From: Bacteroidales bacterium
GTDB lineage: Bacteria > Bacteroidota > Bacteroidia > Bacteroidales > UBA932
Length of the DNA stretch: 36,368 nt
Assembly: GCA_017439305.1 (NCBI GenBank)
Contig: JAFSJK010000030.1
Location: forward strand, 1 to 36,368
Direction of reading: 5' to 3'
In this document: positions 24,529 to 32,432 of the stretch, piece by piece
Position numbering within the stretch: position 1 is the stretch's first letter
Layout of the letters: each line of letters opens with the position of its first letter
The notes under the pieces: model-generated
Told to the model about the DNA's origin: nothing
The model's input: the letters and a program-made list of their open reading frames with translations, nothing else
The model's database searches: none
Position numbers and translations under genes: made by a program

Positions 24529-26006
24529 TGAATTACATCAAGATCAATCCGTCGGACAATGTGGCGGTCGCGCTGCAGGATCTCGTGAAAGGCGAGGTCG
24601 TGGAGGGTGTGACCCTGTCGATGGACATTCCCCGGGGACATAAGATCGTCCTGAAAGACCTCAAGGCAGGGGAGAACGTCATCAAGTACGGCTTCCCGAT
24701 TGGTCATGTGACACGTGATGCGGCAGCCGGCACGATGGTGGACCATACCTGCATCAAGACGAACCTGGAAGGTTTGCTGGATTATAGCTACCAGCCTGCC
24801 CTGGTGGATATTCCTGATGCTCAATTGAAGCGGACCTTCAAGGGATTCCGCCGTACGGACGGGCAGGTGGGTGTCCGCAACCAGATCTGGGTCATCCCTA
24901 CGGTGGGATGTGTCAATGGCATCTGCCAGCAGATTGTGGACCGCTTCAAGGCGGAGGTCGCCGGTCGTGAGGGGAGTGTCGACGCCATCGTCGCTTTCCC
25001 GCATAACTACGGCTGTTCCCAGCTCGGGAATGACCACGAGAACACCCGCACCGTCCTTGCGGATATGGTGCATCATCCCAATGCTGGCGGCGTGCTGGTG
25101 GTGAGTCTCGGCTGCGAGAATAACCAGCTGGATGCTTTCCGCGAACTTGTCGGCCCGGTGGATGAAAGCCGCGTGCGGATGTTCAAGACGCAGGAAGTGG
25201 ATGATGAGGTGGAATACGGCTTGCAGCAGTTGCGCGAGATCTTTGCCGTGTGCTCGAAGGACGTGCGCGAGGACGTTCCAGTGTCCGAACTCCGTGTGGG
25301 CCTTAAATGCGGTGGCTCCGACGGCCTCAGCGGCATCACGGCGAATCCGCTTCTCGGCGTCTTCTCCGATTGGATCGTCGCCCAGGGCGGCACTACGGTC
25401 CTGACCGAAGTCCCCGAGATGTTCGGTGCGGAAACCATCTTGATGAACCGTTGCCAGGATGTGGAAACTTTCGACAAGACAGTCCATTTGATTAACGACT
25501 TCAAGGAATACTTCATGAAGCAGGGAATGCCCGTGTACGAGAATCCCTCTCCGGGCAACAAGGCCGGCGGCATCTCCACCCTGGAGGAAAAATCCCTCGG
25601 CTGCACCCAGAAATGCGGCAAGAGCATCGTCCGCGGTGTCCTGAAGTATGGTGAGCGTCTGAGCGTCAAGGGACTCAATCTCCTCAGCGCCCCGGGCAAC
25701 GACCTCGTGGCCTCTACGGCTCTCGCTTCTTGCGGCTGCCAGATCGTTCTGTTCACTACCGGTCGCGGCACCCCGTTCGGCACCTTCGTTCCCACGATGA
25801 AGATTTCCACCAATACGCCCCTCTTCGAGAAGAAGGGCAACTGGATCGACTTCAACGCCGGCGTCCTCGCCCAGGGCGAACCGATGGCGGACGTCTCCGC
25901 CCGCTTCATCGACTTCGTCCTTGCCGCCGCTTCTGGCGCCCCGGTGAACAACGAAAAGAACGGATATCGCGAGATCGCGATCTTTAAGAGTGGTGTAACG
26001 CTTTGA
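24528..26006 (+). CDS. uxaA: Altronate dehydratase
   Basis: It dehydrates D-altronate to 2-keto-3-deoxygluconate in the cytoplasm. The 492-residue protein has the N-terminal SAF-type domain (residues about 1-95, with PRGHKIVLKDLKAGENVIKY) fused to the UxaA catalytic part. The latter shows GFRRTDGQVGVRNQ, FPHNYGCSQLGND, GLKCGGSDGLSG and EKSLGCTQKCG, whose cysteines are typical of this metal-dependent family. It overlaps uxaC by one base. After its stop, only 20 AT-rich bases precede a small peptide gene rather than uxaB, so the usual uronate-pathway cluster is interrupted by a four-gene insert. Confidence 0.95.
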   Translation: MNYIKINPSDNVAVALQDLVKGEVVEGVTLSMDIPRGHKIVLKDLKAGENVIKYGFPIGHVTRDAAAGTMVDHTCIKTNLEGLLDYSYQPALVDIPDAQLKRTFKGFRRTDGQVGVRNQIWVIPTVGCVNGICQQIVDRFKAEVAGREGSVDAIVAFPHNYGCSQLGNDHENTRTVLADMVHHPNAGGVLVVSLGCENNQLDAFRELVGPVDESRVRMFKTQEVDDEVEYGLQQLREIFAVCSKDVREDVPVSELRVGLKCGGSDGLSGITANPLLGVFSDWIVAQGGTTVLTEVPEMFGAETILMNRCQDVETFDKTVHLINDFKEYFMKQGMPVYENPSPGNKAGGISTLEEKSLGCTQKCGKSIVRGVLKYGERLSVKGLNLLSAPGNDLVASTALASCGCQIVLFTTGRGTPFGTFVPTMKISTNTPLFEKKGNWIDFNAGVLAQGEPMADVSARFIDFVLAAASGAPVNNEKNGYREIAIFKSGVTL

Positions 26007-26026
26007 TAATTAATAAGATAATAGAT

Positions 26027-26194
26027 ATGAAAGAGTTATTTAAGCGACAGGGGCTCATCCCTTATGAGGCTCCTGAGACAGAAGTCATCGAGACGGTGTT
26101 TGAAACCGGGTTCCTGATTTTGAGCAATGAGACGGACACTTCGACTGTCCCGGATTTGGTAGAAGAGGATTATTCCGATTCGATTTGGAATTAA
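26027..26194 (+). CDS. Small acidic peptide (55 aa), P-E motif family, unit 1
   Basis: No function is recognised. The start at 26027 gives MKELFKRQGLIPYEAPETEV...; a frame-open ATG at 26003 would overlap uxaA and adds nothing. The peptide has a basic N-terminus, the core YEAPETEVIE, a hydrophobic patch ETGFLILSN near residues 29-37, and a strongly acidic tail (DLVEEDYSDSIWN). The pattern Y-x-[AT]-P-E-x-x-V-[IL]...F-L-x-x-S recurs in the 46-residue peptide at 27812, and short proteins of this look are familiar from Bacteroidales genomes without known role. There is no signal sequence and no cysteine. Its stop codon overlaps a Shine-Dalgarno-like TAAGGAGGA serving the next lipoprotein gene, so it may act as a coupling leader, as a partner of the lipoprotein, or as a peptide precursor; which is unknown. 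Confidence 0.75.
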   Translation: MKELFKRQGLIPYEAPETEVIETVFETGFLILSNETDTSTVPDLVEEDYSDSIWN

Positions 26195-26200
26195 GGAGGA
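26193..26200 (+). promoter_or_regulatory. Shine-Dalgarno-like site overlapping the upstream stop
   Basis: AAGGAGGA overlaps the TAA of the 55-residue peptide gene and lies 7 bases before the ATG at 26207. Other start sites in this window lack such a sequence, as expected for Bacteroidota, so this one is distinctive. Confidence 0.7.
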
Positions 26201-26206
26201 ACAACC

Positions 26207-27805
26207 ATGAAAAAGTTTGGATTTGTCTTGGCTATTCTTGGCCTTGTCTCTTTCTTCTCTTGCCAAAAAGAAGTTGAGAAACCGATTGAAAACCCTGTAA
26301 ATGATGGGATTACTACCTTCCAGGCTTCGATGCCCGAAACCCGGACTACGTTGGACAGACCGTCCGTGAAATGGACGGCGGGTGACCAGATCCGCGTGAT
26401 TGGTTATACCGATGCTTCCACTATAGACCAGGCTACTTTCACCCTTCAGTCTGGAGAAGGTAGCGGCAATGCTGTTTTCGCTATTGACGAAGGCCAGAAG
26501 ATGGGGGGCTCCCATACGTCCTATTTTGCATTCTATCCGGCCAATATTGCTATCAATCCTAGCGCGCTTCCGGGTGCGATTGAGGTCAAGTCCGGCATCA
26601 CCACCTTGGAGTCCCAGGCGGCCGTTGAAAACGGCTTCGACCCTTCTCTCGCCATCATGACGGCGAAAGCCGATGCGGACGGGAAGCTGGTTTTCCGTCA
26701 CGGCGTGGCTTATGTTGGCATTCAGATTCCGGACGACGGTATTACAGCCCTGGCGGTCAAGTTCGGAAAGAATGCGGTCCAAAAGCGTCCCGCGTATGAT
26801 GCCGCAGGAGGTGGTATATCCGCGAACAATAGCGGTACCAGCACGTTGAAGGCAGTTGGCACTTTTGTAAAGGGGTCGTATTACTATCTGTGCGCGATTC
26901 CCAACACGGGCAACAAAATGATCTCGGTCACGGTGACCTATACGCACAACGGTGTCGAGAAAAGTGTCACTTCCACCAGCATGGGGGATGACAATTTGGT
27001 GCCCGGGAAGTTGTACGACTTCGGCTGCCCGCCTCTCAAGACTCCGCCGCCCGCAATTTCAGCCTCCGCTCAGACCATTCCTTTCGATGCAACCAGCGGT
27101 TCCATCGAATTCACGGTTGAGAATCCCGTTTCGGATGGTGTCCTGACGGTCGAAACGGTCGGTGATGCCGATTGGTTTACGCTGGGAACACTGGAATCAA
27201 CCTCCGTTCCTTTCACTTGTGAGGCCAACGACGCATCGGATGCTGTCGAGCGTTCCGTGAAGGTCCTGTTTACTTATACATATAACGGAACTGAGGCTGT
27301 AACCAAGGAAGTGGCTGTTACTCAACTTGCAAATGAAGCGCCGGGCAGTCATTCCTATGTCTTTTACATGAATAATGACTCCGGTTCTGTCGTACAGTTG
27401 AAGGATGGTGAGGCTTGTGACTACTTTACTGTTACCGGGTCAAGTAAGCTTCAGTGCTCGGCATCAGGTTATTTCGGAGTTGAAAGTTATACCGTCGATG
27501 ATCTCACGCTCAAGTATGCCAAGAAGATTGACGGTTCCAATGGAGTCAGTTTCACGGCTCGTGCCGGGTATTCCTCGACAGCACGGTTCTACTGTGCCAG
27601 CCGGAACACCAATACGACGGCTACGATGAATTTATTGGAAGGTACTGCAAAAAAGAAAACCCTTTCCCTGACTTGGACGGACAACAAGGCCGACTTGATT
27701 GACTCCGGGGAGATTACCTTAACTCCGGAGGCTGTCTACAGCTTCTCCAAGTCCGGTGAAGTCGGTCTGTTCTATGTCGTTGTGACCGAGACTCCGCAGC
27801 TTTAG
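26207..27805 (+). CDS. Fimbrillin-like / BACON surface lipoprotein
   Basis: A 532-residue protein without recognised catalytic residues. The signal ends at Cys19, followed by QKEVEK, a good surface-export sequence. Residues about 35-275 resemble the fimbrillin-like N-terminal domain of Bacteroidales lipoproteins (QASMPETRTTLD, VKWTAGDQIRVIGY, PGKLYDFGCP), with Arg46 in the PETRT motif. Residues about 281-375 fit a BACON-type sandwich (ISASAQTIPFDATSG ... VTQLA). Residues 382-532 form a C-terminal module starting HSYVFYMNNDSGSVV and ending GLFYVVVTE, related to that of the pectate lyase at 27965. The gene is lower in GC than its neighbours. It probably binds pectin or a partner at the surface; this is inference. 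It is translationally linked to the peptide gene before it. Confidence 0.78.
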   Translation: MKKFGFVLAILGLVSFFSCQKEVEKPIENPVNDGITTFQASMPETRTTLDRPSVKWTAGDQIRVIGYTDASTIDQATFTLQSGEGSGNAVFAIDEGQKMGGSHTSYFAFYPANIAINPSALPGAIEVKSGITTLESQAAVENGFDPSLAIMTAKADADGKLVFRHGVAYVGIQIPDDGITALAVKFGKNAVQKRPAYDAAGGGISANNSGTSTLKAVGTFVKGSYYYLCAIPNTGNKMISVTVTYTHNGVEKSVTSTSMGDDNLVPGKLYDFGCPPLKTPPPAISASAQTIPFDATSGSIEFTVENPVSDGVLTVETVGDADWFTLGTLESTSVPFTCEANDASDAVERSVKVLFTYTYNGTEAVTKEVAVTQLANEAPGSHSYVFYMNNDSGSVVQLKDGEACDYFTVTGSSKLQCSASGYFGVESYTVDDLTLKYAKKIDGSNGVSFTARAGYSSTARFYCASRNTNTTATMNLLEGTAKKKTLSLTWTDNKADLIDSGEITLTPEAVYSFSKSGEVGLFYVVVTETPQL

Positions 27806-27811
27806 ATTGCC

Positions 27812-27952
27812 ATGAAACGCATTGAATACAAAACCCCGGAGTGTCGTGTGCTTCCGGTTCATGTTGACCAAAACTTCCTCGCCAGCAGCGATTTCGGCGG
27901 AGACGGGTATCCGGGATCGGACCTGGAGCCCGGGGATGAGTTTGATTTCTAA
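27812..27952 (+). CDS. Small acidic peptide (46 aa), P-E motif family, unit 2
   Basis: A short gene 6 bases after the preceding lipoprotein, translating to MKRIEYKTPECRVLPV... of 46 residues. It shares with the 55-residue peptide the pattern Y-x-[AT]-P-E-x-x-V-[IL], then F-L-x-x-S (here QNFLASSDF), and an acidic, Gly-rich tail ending GDEFDF. It has one cysteine and no signal sequence. The stop TAA overlaps AAGGAG, just as in unit 1. The matched motif, matched position before a PETRT lipoprotein and matched stop/ribosome-site overlap argue that it is real despite its size. Function is unknown. Confidence 0.72.
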   Translation: MKRIEYKTPECRVLPVHVDQNFLASSDFGGDGYPGSDLEPGDEFDF

Positions 27953-27956
27953 GGAG
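27951..27956 (+). promoter_or_regulatory. Shine-Dalgarno-like site overlapping the upstream stop, unit 2
   Basis: AAGGAG shares its first two bases with the TAA of the 46-residue peptide gene and lies 8 bases before the ATG at 27965, repeating the arrangement of 26193-26200. Confidence 0.65.
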
Positions 27957-27964
27957 AACGGGCT

Positions 27965-30900
27965 ATGAAAAAGATTCTGTTTCCGGTTCTCCTCGGAGCA
28001 CTTGCGCTGGTTTCCTGCCAGCGGGAGAAAGACTTGCAGCATGACGGCGTCGCCATTACGGTGACGGCCGGTATTCCCGAGACGCGTACTTTCATCGAGA
28101 ACGACGGCACAGCCTGGATTCCTTCATGGAACAAGGACGACGTGTTGGCCGTGATGGTCGATGGGGCGTATGACAAGCCCAATGGGCTCAAGAACACATC
28201 CGAGGATGGCCGTACGGCGACGTTCTCCGGGACTCTGGAGGATGTCGAGGACGGCGAGCACGTCCTCACGGCCTGGTACCCCAAGGATTTGAAGGCGGGT
28301 CGAAGCGAGAGTGTGATGAAATACCAACTCGCTGAGGAACAGACGCTTCCGTCGTTGACTTCCTTCGACCCTGCGATGGATCTCCTCGTGGGTATGCCCG
28401 CGACCTTCACGGTCGCAGACGGCAAGGCGAATGTGGACAACATGCGCTTCCGCCGCGTGTTCACCGTGGTGAAGGTCGCCCTCAAGGACGGGTCCACCCT
28501 GCTTGCCGGCAGGAAGGTTTCCCGCGTGGCGCTCACTGCAGCTGCGACCCTCACCGGCAAGGCCAATGTGGAAATCACCACGGGCGATATCACCAAGTGG
28601 GAGACTCCTTCCGCAACTGTCGCCGGCAATTATGCGGGTGATGACTTTACGATGGACGGAAACCATTCGGCCTTCCTGATCGTCAATCCCGCTACCCTTG
28701 CTGCCGGTTCCATCCTGACGGTGGATGTGACGACGGACGATGACAACCTCCTCATTTCCAAGAGTGTAACCCTTCCGAAGGAGGTTGTCTTCGCCGAGAA
28801 CAAGGTGACTTCCTTGAACTTCACGCTCACTGACGACAATGTGCAGGACAAGTCCAGCGTGATGTCCTGGACCTGGGACTTTTCCACGACGGAATGGCAG
28901 GACGCCCTGGCCGAGCAGGCTCCGGGTGCCAACGGAACCAATCAGGCGAACTGGAGTGTCAGCCTGAATGGCCTCACCTATACCTCCGGCAGCAAGAATG
29001 GCAAGTGGAGCACGGACGGCTACATCCAGCCCAATGGCGCCGGCAGTACGACGGAACGCGTATTCTCGTTCACGGCTCCCGCGGACGGCACCTTGAAGGT
29101 GACGGCCTCCACGCCGACCAAAGATGCCGTCAGAAACGTCTGTGTGGTCGGTACTGACAGTCAGTCCGTTCCTACCGACGGCTCCAAGGGAGAACTGGTA
29201 TTCTCCGTCAAAGAGGGGAGTGTCAAGGTCTATCCCGATGCCGGCATCCGTTTCTGGAAGTTCGTCTATGTCTCCGGTGGCTCCGGTGAGGATCCGGACG
29301 ACCCCGACCAGCCTGTGGATCCCGGCGAGACGGCCGAGCTCGAATGCCCGGATCCGCCCCAGACCGGTACGGTGGAGTTGGACAAGCTCTACGGCTATGG
29401 CACGGGCGTTACCGGCGGCGATGCGGCCACATCGGCCAACATTCTCCATTTCAACAGCGGCAAGGCCCTTCAGACCTGGCTCCTGGCCCGTACCAAGGCA
29501 GAGAAGAACGGTGACCATACGCCTGTAACCATCTGGCTCAGCGGTACTTTCAAGCCGGATGACGGCCGCGATTTCTCTGAGGCCCACCCTTGGTTCGACG
29601 TCAAGGACGTCTCCAACCTGAGCTTCTACGGCACCGATGATTTCGTCATGGACCGGATCGGCATCTTCTGTGTCCGGGCGAACAACATCATCATCCGGAA
29701 CATCAACTTCCAGCAGCCGAAGGCCAACAACGGTGCCGATGCCGTGTCCATGCAGGATTGTGACGGCGTGTGGGTGGACCATTGCACCTTCACCTCCCTC
29801 AACCAGACCAAGGACTACGAGGACGGCTCCTGTGACATTACCCACGAGTCCAAGAACGTGACCGTGAGCTGGTGCCGGTTCATCAAGACCCAGAAGTCCT
29901 GCCTGGTGGGCCATTCCAACAGCGCATCGGCCGATGTGGCCATCACTGCGACCTTCCATCACAACTGGTTCGACCAGTCCAGTTCGCGTCATCCGCGCGT
30001 GCGTTATGGCAGGGCCCACGTGTACAACAATCTCTTCGACGGTTGCACGACCTACGGCGTAGGATCGGCCTATGGCGCTAAGGTGCTGGTTGAATACAAC
30101 TATTTCGACGCGGTCCAGCTCCCGACCGACATCTGCACCTATCCCGCCAAGGAAAGCAACGAGTCCAACCTCCAGGGATCCGTGGCCGGTTATCTGTATG
30201 CGACGCAGGATGTCTTCGTGAACCGTCCGGCCAAGGCCAAGGACCCGTATCCGCTGACGAACGTCAAGTACAAGTCGTACGGCGGTGAGACCATCACTCC
30301 GTTGACCTATGCCGATTTCAAGCCGGCGTACAGCTATGTCGTCACCCCGGCAGAAGATGTGCCCGAGGTGGTCCGGGGCGGTGCCGGTTACGGCAAGCTC
30401 GGCTGGACGGAAGCCCCTGTCTCCGTGAACAACGGCGGCATTACGGACTTCAACGGTTCGGACGACGATCCCGTGGATCCGGATCCGGACGATCCCGAGA
30501 ATCCGGACGATCCCTCCGGGGCCCATACGTATGTCATCTATATGAATGATTCCGCCTCGGTGGTCTCCACGGTAGACGGGAAGTCCGGAAGCACGTATTT
30601 CACGTATTCCACTTCGGCCGCCGATTTCCGCAAGCCGGCCTCCGACGCCTACAATGGCCCGTTCGAAATCGACGGAACGACTTATCAGCGCGGTTTCAAG
30701 ATGGACAGCAAGGGATTCATTACCTTCACGACGTCCTCTGCTTGCCAGACGACGGTCCGGTTCTATTTCGCCCGCCGGAAAGAGGCGGACGAAAGCGCCA
30801 AGATGCAGCTCATTCCGACTGGTGGCGATGCCCAGGTGTTCAGTACGCCTTTTACTTCCTATGGGGATTCCGGCGCCATCGAACTGGCCCGGGGAACCGA

Positions 30901-30967
30901 ATACACCATCAAGCAGAAATCGAGTGAACAGGCTGTTATCCTGGTCGTCGTCTCGGAAAGCGAATAA
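27965..30967 (+). CDS. Fimbrillin-like / WDFS module / PL1 pectate lyase surface lipoprotein
   Basis: A 1000-residue multidomain pectate lyase. The lipoprotein signal ends at Cys18 with QREKDL following, suggesting surface display. Residues about 28-290 are fimbrillin-like (TAGIPETRTFIE with Arg41; later FAENKVTSLNFTLTDD). Residues 300-436 are a WDFS module (WTWDFSTTEWQDAL ... FWKFVYVSGG) like the tandem ones in the lipoprotein at 19730. A Pro/Asp linker leads to the PL1 beta-helix (about 460-825) with VWVDHCTFTSL, DITHESKNVTVSWCRF, FHHNWFDQSSSRHPRVR and probable catalytic Arg675. A second Asp/Pro-rich linker (about 830-850) precedes the C-terminal module 853-1000 (AHTYVIYMNDSASVV), shared with the upstream lipoprotein. 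The PL1 domain differs from that of the lyase at 12739, suggesting a distinct pectin substructure. Uptake from another lineage is possible. Confidence 0.87.
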   Translation: MKKILFPVLLGALALVSCQREKDLQHDGVAITVTAGIPETRTFIENDGTAWIPSWNKDDVLAVMVDGAYDKPNGLKNTSEDGRTATFSGTLEDVEDGEHVLTAWYPKDLKAGRSESVMKYQLAEEQTLPSLTSFDPAMDLLVGMPATFTVADGKANVDNMRFRRVFTVVKVALKDGSTLLAGRKVSRVALTAAATLTGKANVEITTGDITKWETPSATVAGNYAGDDFTMDGNHSAFLIVNPATLAAGSILTVDVTTDDDNLLISKSVTLPKEVVFAENKVTSLNFTLTDDNVQDKSSVMSWTWDFSTTEWQDALAEQAPGANGTNQANWSVSLNGLTYTSGSKNGKWSTDGYIQPNGAGSTTERVFSFTAPADGTLKVTASTPTKDAVRNVCVVGTDSQSVPTDGSKGELVFSVKEGSVKVYPDAGIRFWKFVYVSGGSGEDPDDPDQPVDPGETAELECPDPPQTGTVELDKLYGYGTGVTGGDAATSANILHFNSGKALQTWLLARTKAEKNGDHTPVTIWLSGTFKPDDGRDFSEAHPWFDVKDVSNLSFYGTDDFVMDRIGIFCVRANNIIIRNINFQQPKANNGADAVSMQDCDGVWVDHCTFTSLNQTKDYEDGSCDITHESKNVTVSWCRFIKTQKSCLVGHSNSASADVAITATFHHNWFDQSSSRHPRVRYGRAHVYNNLFDGCTTYGVGSAYGAKVLVEYNYFDAVQLPTDICTYPAKESNESNLQGSVAGYLYATQDVFVNRPAKAKDPYPLTNVKYKSYGGETITPLTYADFKPAYSYVVTPAEDVPEVVRGGAGYGKLGWTEAPVSVNNGGITDFNGSDDDPVDPDPDDPENPDDPSGAHTYVIYMNDSASVVSTVDGKSGSTYFTYSTSAADFRKPASDAYNGPFEIDGTTYQRGFKMDSKGFITFTTSSACQTTVRFYFARRKEADESAKMQLIPTGGDAQVFSTPFTSYGDSGAIELARGTEYTIKQKSSEQAVILVVVSESE

Positions 30968-30985
30968 ACTATTAATCAATACAAT

Positions 30986-32428
30986 ATGGAAAGACTAAAC
31001 AGAACCACCGCCCCGCAGGCAAAACAGTACACCGAGAAAATCATCCAGTTCGGCGAAGGAAACTTCCTCCGGGCGTTCATCGAGTGGATTATCTGGAAGA
31101 CCAACCAGAAGACGGACTTCAATGCCTCCGTGGTGGTGGTCCAGCCCATCGAGAAGGGCATGGTCGGCTGGCTCAACGAGCAGGACGGCCTCTATCATCT
31201 GAACCTCCAGGGCCTGCAGGACGGCCAGCCTGTGGACAGCGTGGACCTCATCGACGTTATCAGCCGGGGTATCAACCCCTATGAGGATTTCCAGGCCTAC
31301 CTGAAACTGGCTGAGCAGCCCGAGATGCGTTTCGTCATCTCCAACACGACCGAGGCGGGCATCGCCTTCGACCCTGCCTGCAAGCTGGATGACGCTCCTG
31401 CATCGTCCTATCCCGGCAAGCTCACGCAGCTGCTGTACCATCGGTATCAGCACTTTAACGGTGCAAAGGACAAGGGATTCATCATCTTCCCGTGCGAGCT
31501 TATCTTCGAAAATGGCAAGCACCTGAAGGAGTGCATCCGCCAGTATATCGACCTGTGGAGTCTCGGAGAAGGCTTCCGGAATTGGTTTGAGACGGCTTGC
31601 GGCGTGTATTCGACGCTCGTGGACCGCATTGTTCCGGGTTATCCGCGTGATACCGCTGCACAGCTTTGCGAGCGCGCCGGCTATGACGACCATCTGCTGG
31701 ACAAGGCCGAGATCTTCCACTTGTGGGTGATCGAGGCGCCGCAGGAGGTTGCCGCCGAGTTCCCGGCCGACAAGGCTGGCCTGCACGTGCTATTCGTGCC
31801 GTCCGAGGCCCCTTATCACGAGCGGAAGGTGACGCTGCTGAACGGTCCCCACACCGTTCTGTCGCCCGTGGGCTATCTGAGCGGCCTGAACACCGTGAAA
31901 GAGTGCTGCGAGGATCCCGAAGTGGGCCCGTTCGTGAAGAAAGTGATGTTTGAGGAACTCCTCCCGACGCTCAACCTTCCGAAGGAGGAATTGGAGAAGT
32001 TCGGCCATGACGTGATGGAGCGCTTCCGCAACCCGTTTGTGAAGCACTTCGTTACCAGCATCATGCTGAACTCCTTCCCGAAGTTCAAGACGCGTGACCT
32101 CCCGGGGCTCAAGACCTACCTGGAGCGCAAGGGCGAACTGCCGAAGGGCATCGTCCTGGGCCTCGCCGCCATCTGCACCTACTACAAGGGCGGCAAGCGG
32201 GGTGAGGACGAGATTGTCCCGAACGACGACCCGAAGATCATGCAACTCCTGAAGGATCTCTGGGCGACCGGTGATGTCCGCAAGGTGGCCGAGGGCGTCC
32301 TGGCCGACGACTTCATCTGGGGCGAGGACCTCAATGCCATCCCGGGTCTCACTGACCTTCTGTGCGCCGACCTGGCCCTGATCCAGGCCGAGGGAATGCG
32401 CGCTGCCGTGAAAAACGTAATCGCTTAA
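30986..32428 (+). CDS. uxaB: Tagaturonate reductase (altronate oxidoreductase)
   Basis: An NADH-dependent cytoplasmic enzyme reducing D-tagaturonate to D-altronate, the step between UxaC and UxaA. The 480 residues match the long-chain polyol/mannitol dehydrogenase family: N-terminal Rossmann strand IIQFGEGNFLRAFIEW near residues 19-34, SNTTEAGI, and the catalytic-region motif KVTLLNGPHTVLSPVGYLSG. It starts 18 AT-rich bases after the pectate lyase gene, and the hexuronate transporter begins 4 bases after its stop. Separation from uxaCA by the small-peptide/lipoprotein insert is unusual. A fructuronate reductase (UxuB) activity is less likely, since an altronate dehydratase rather than a mannonate dehydratase is present. 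Confidence 0.94.
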   Translation: MERLNRTTAPQAKQYTEKIIQFGEGNFLRAFIEWIIWKTNQKTDFNASVVVVQPIEKGMVGWLNEQDGLYHLNLQGLQDGQPVDSVDLIDVISRGINPYEDFQAYLKLAEQPEMRFVISNTTEAGIAFDPACKLDDAPASSYPGKLTQLLYHRYQHFNGAKDKGFIIFPCELIFENGKHLKECIRQYIDLWSLGEGFRNWFETACGVYSTLVDRIVPGYPRDTAAQLCERAGYDDHLLDKAEIFHLWVIEAPQEVAAEFPADKAGLHVLFVPSEAPYHERKVTLLNGPHTVLSPVGYLSGLNTVKECCEDPEVGPFVKKVMFEELLPTLNLPKEELEKFGHDVMERFRNPFVKHFVTSIMLNSFPKFKTRDLPGLKTYLERKGELPKGIVLGLAAICTYYKGGKRGEDEIVPNDDPKIMQLLKDLWATGDVRKVAEGVLADDFIWGEDLNAIPGLTDLLCADLALIQAEGMRAAVKNVIA

Positions 32429-32432
32429 TACT

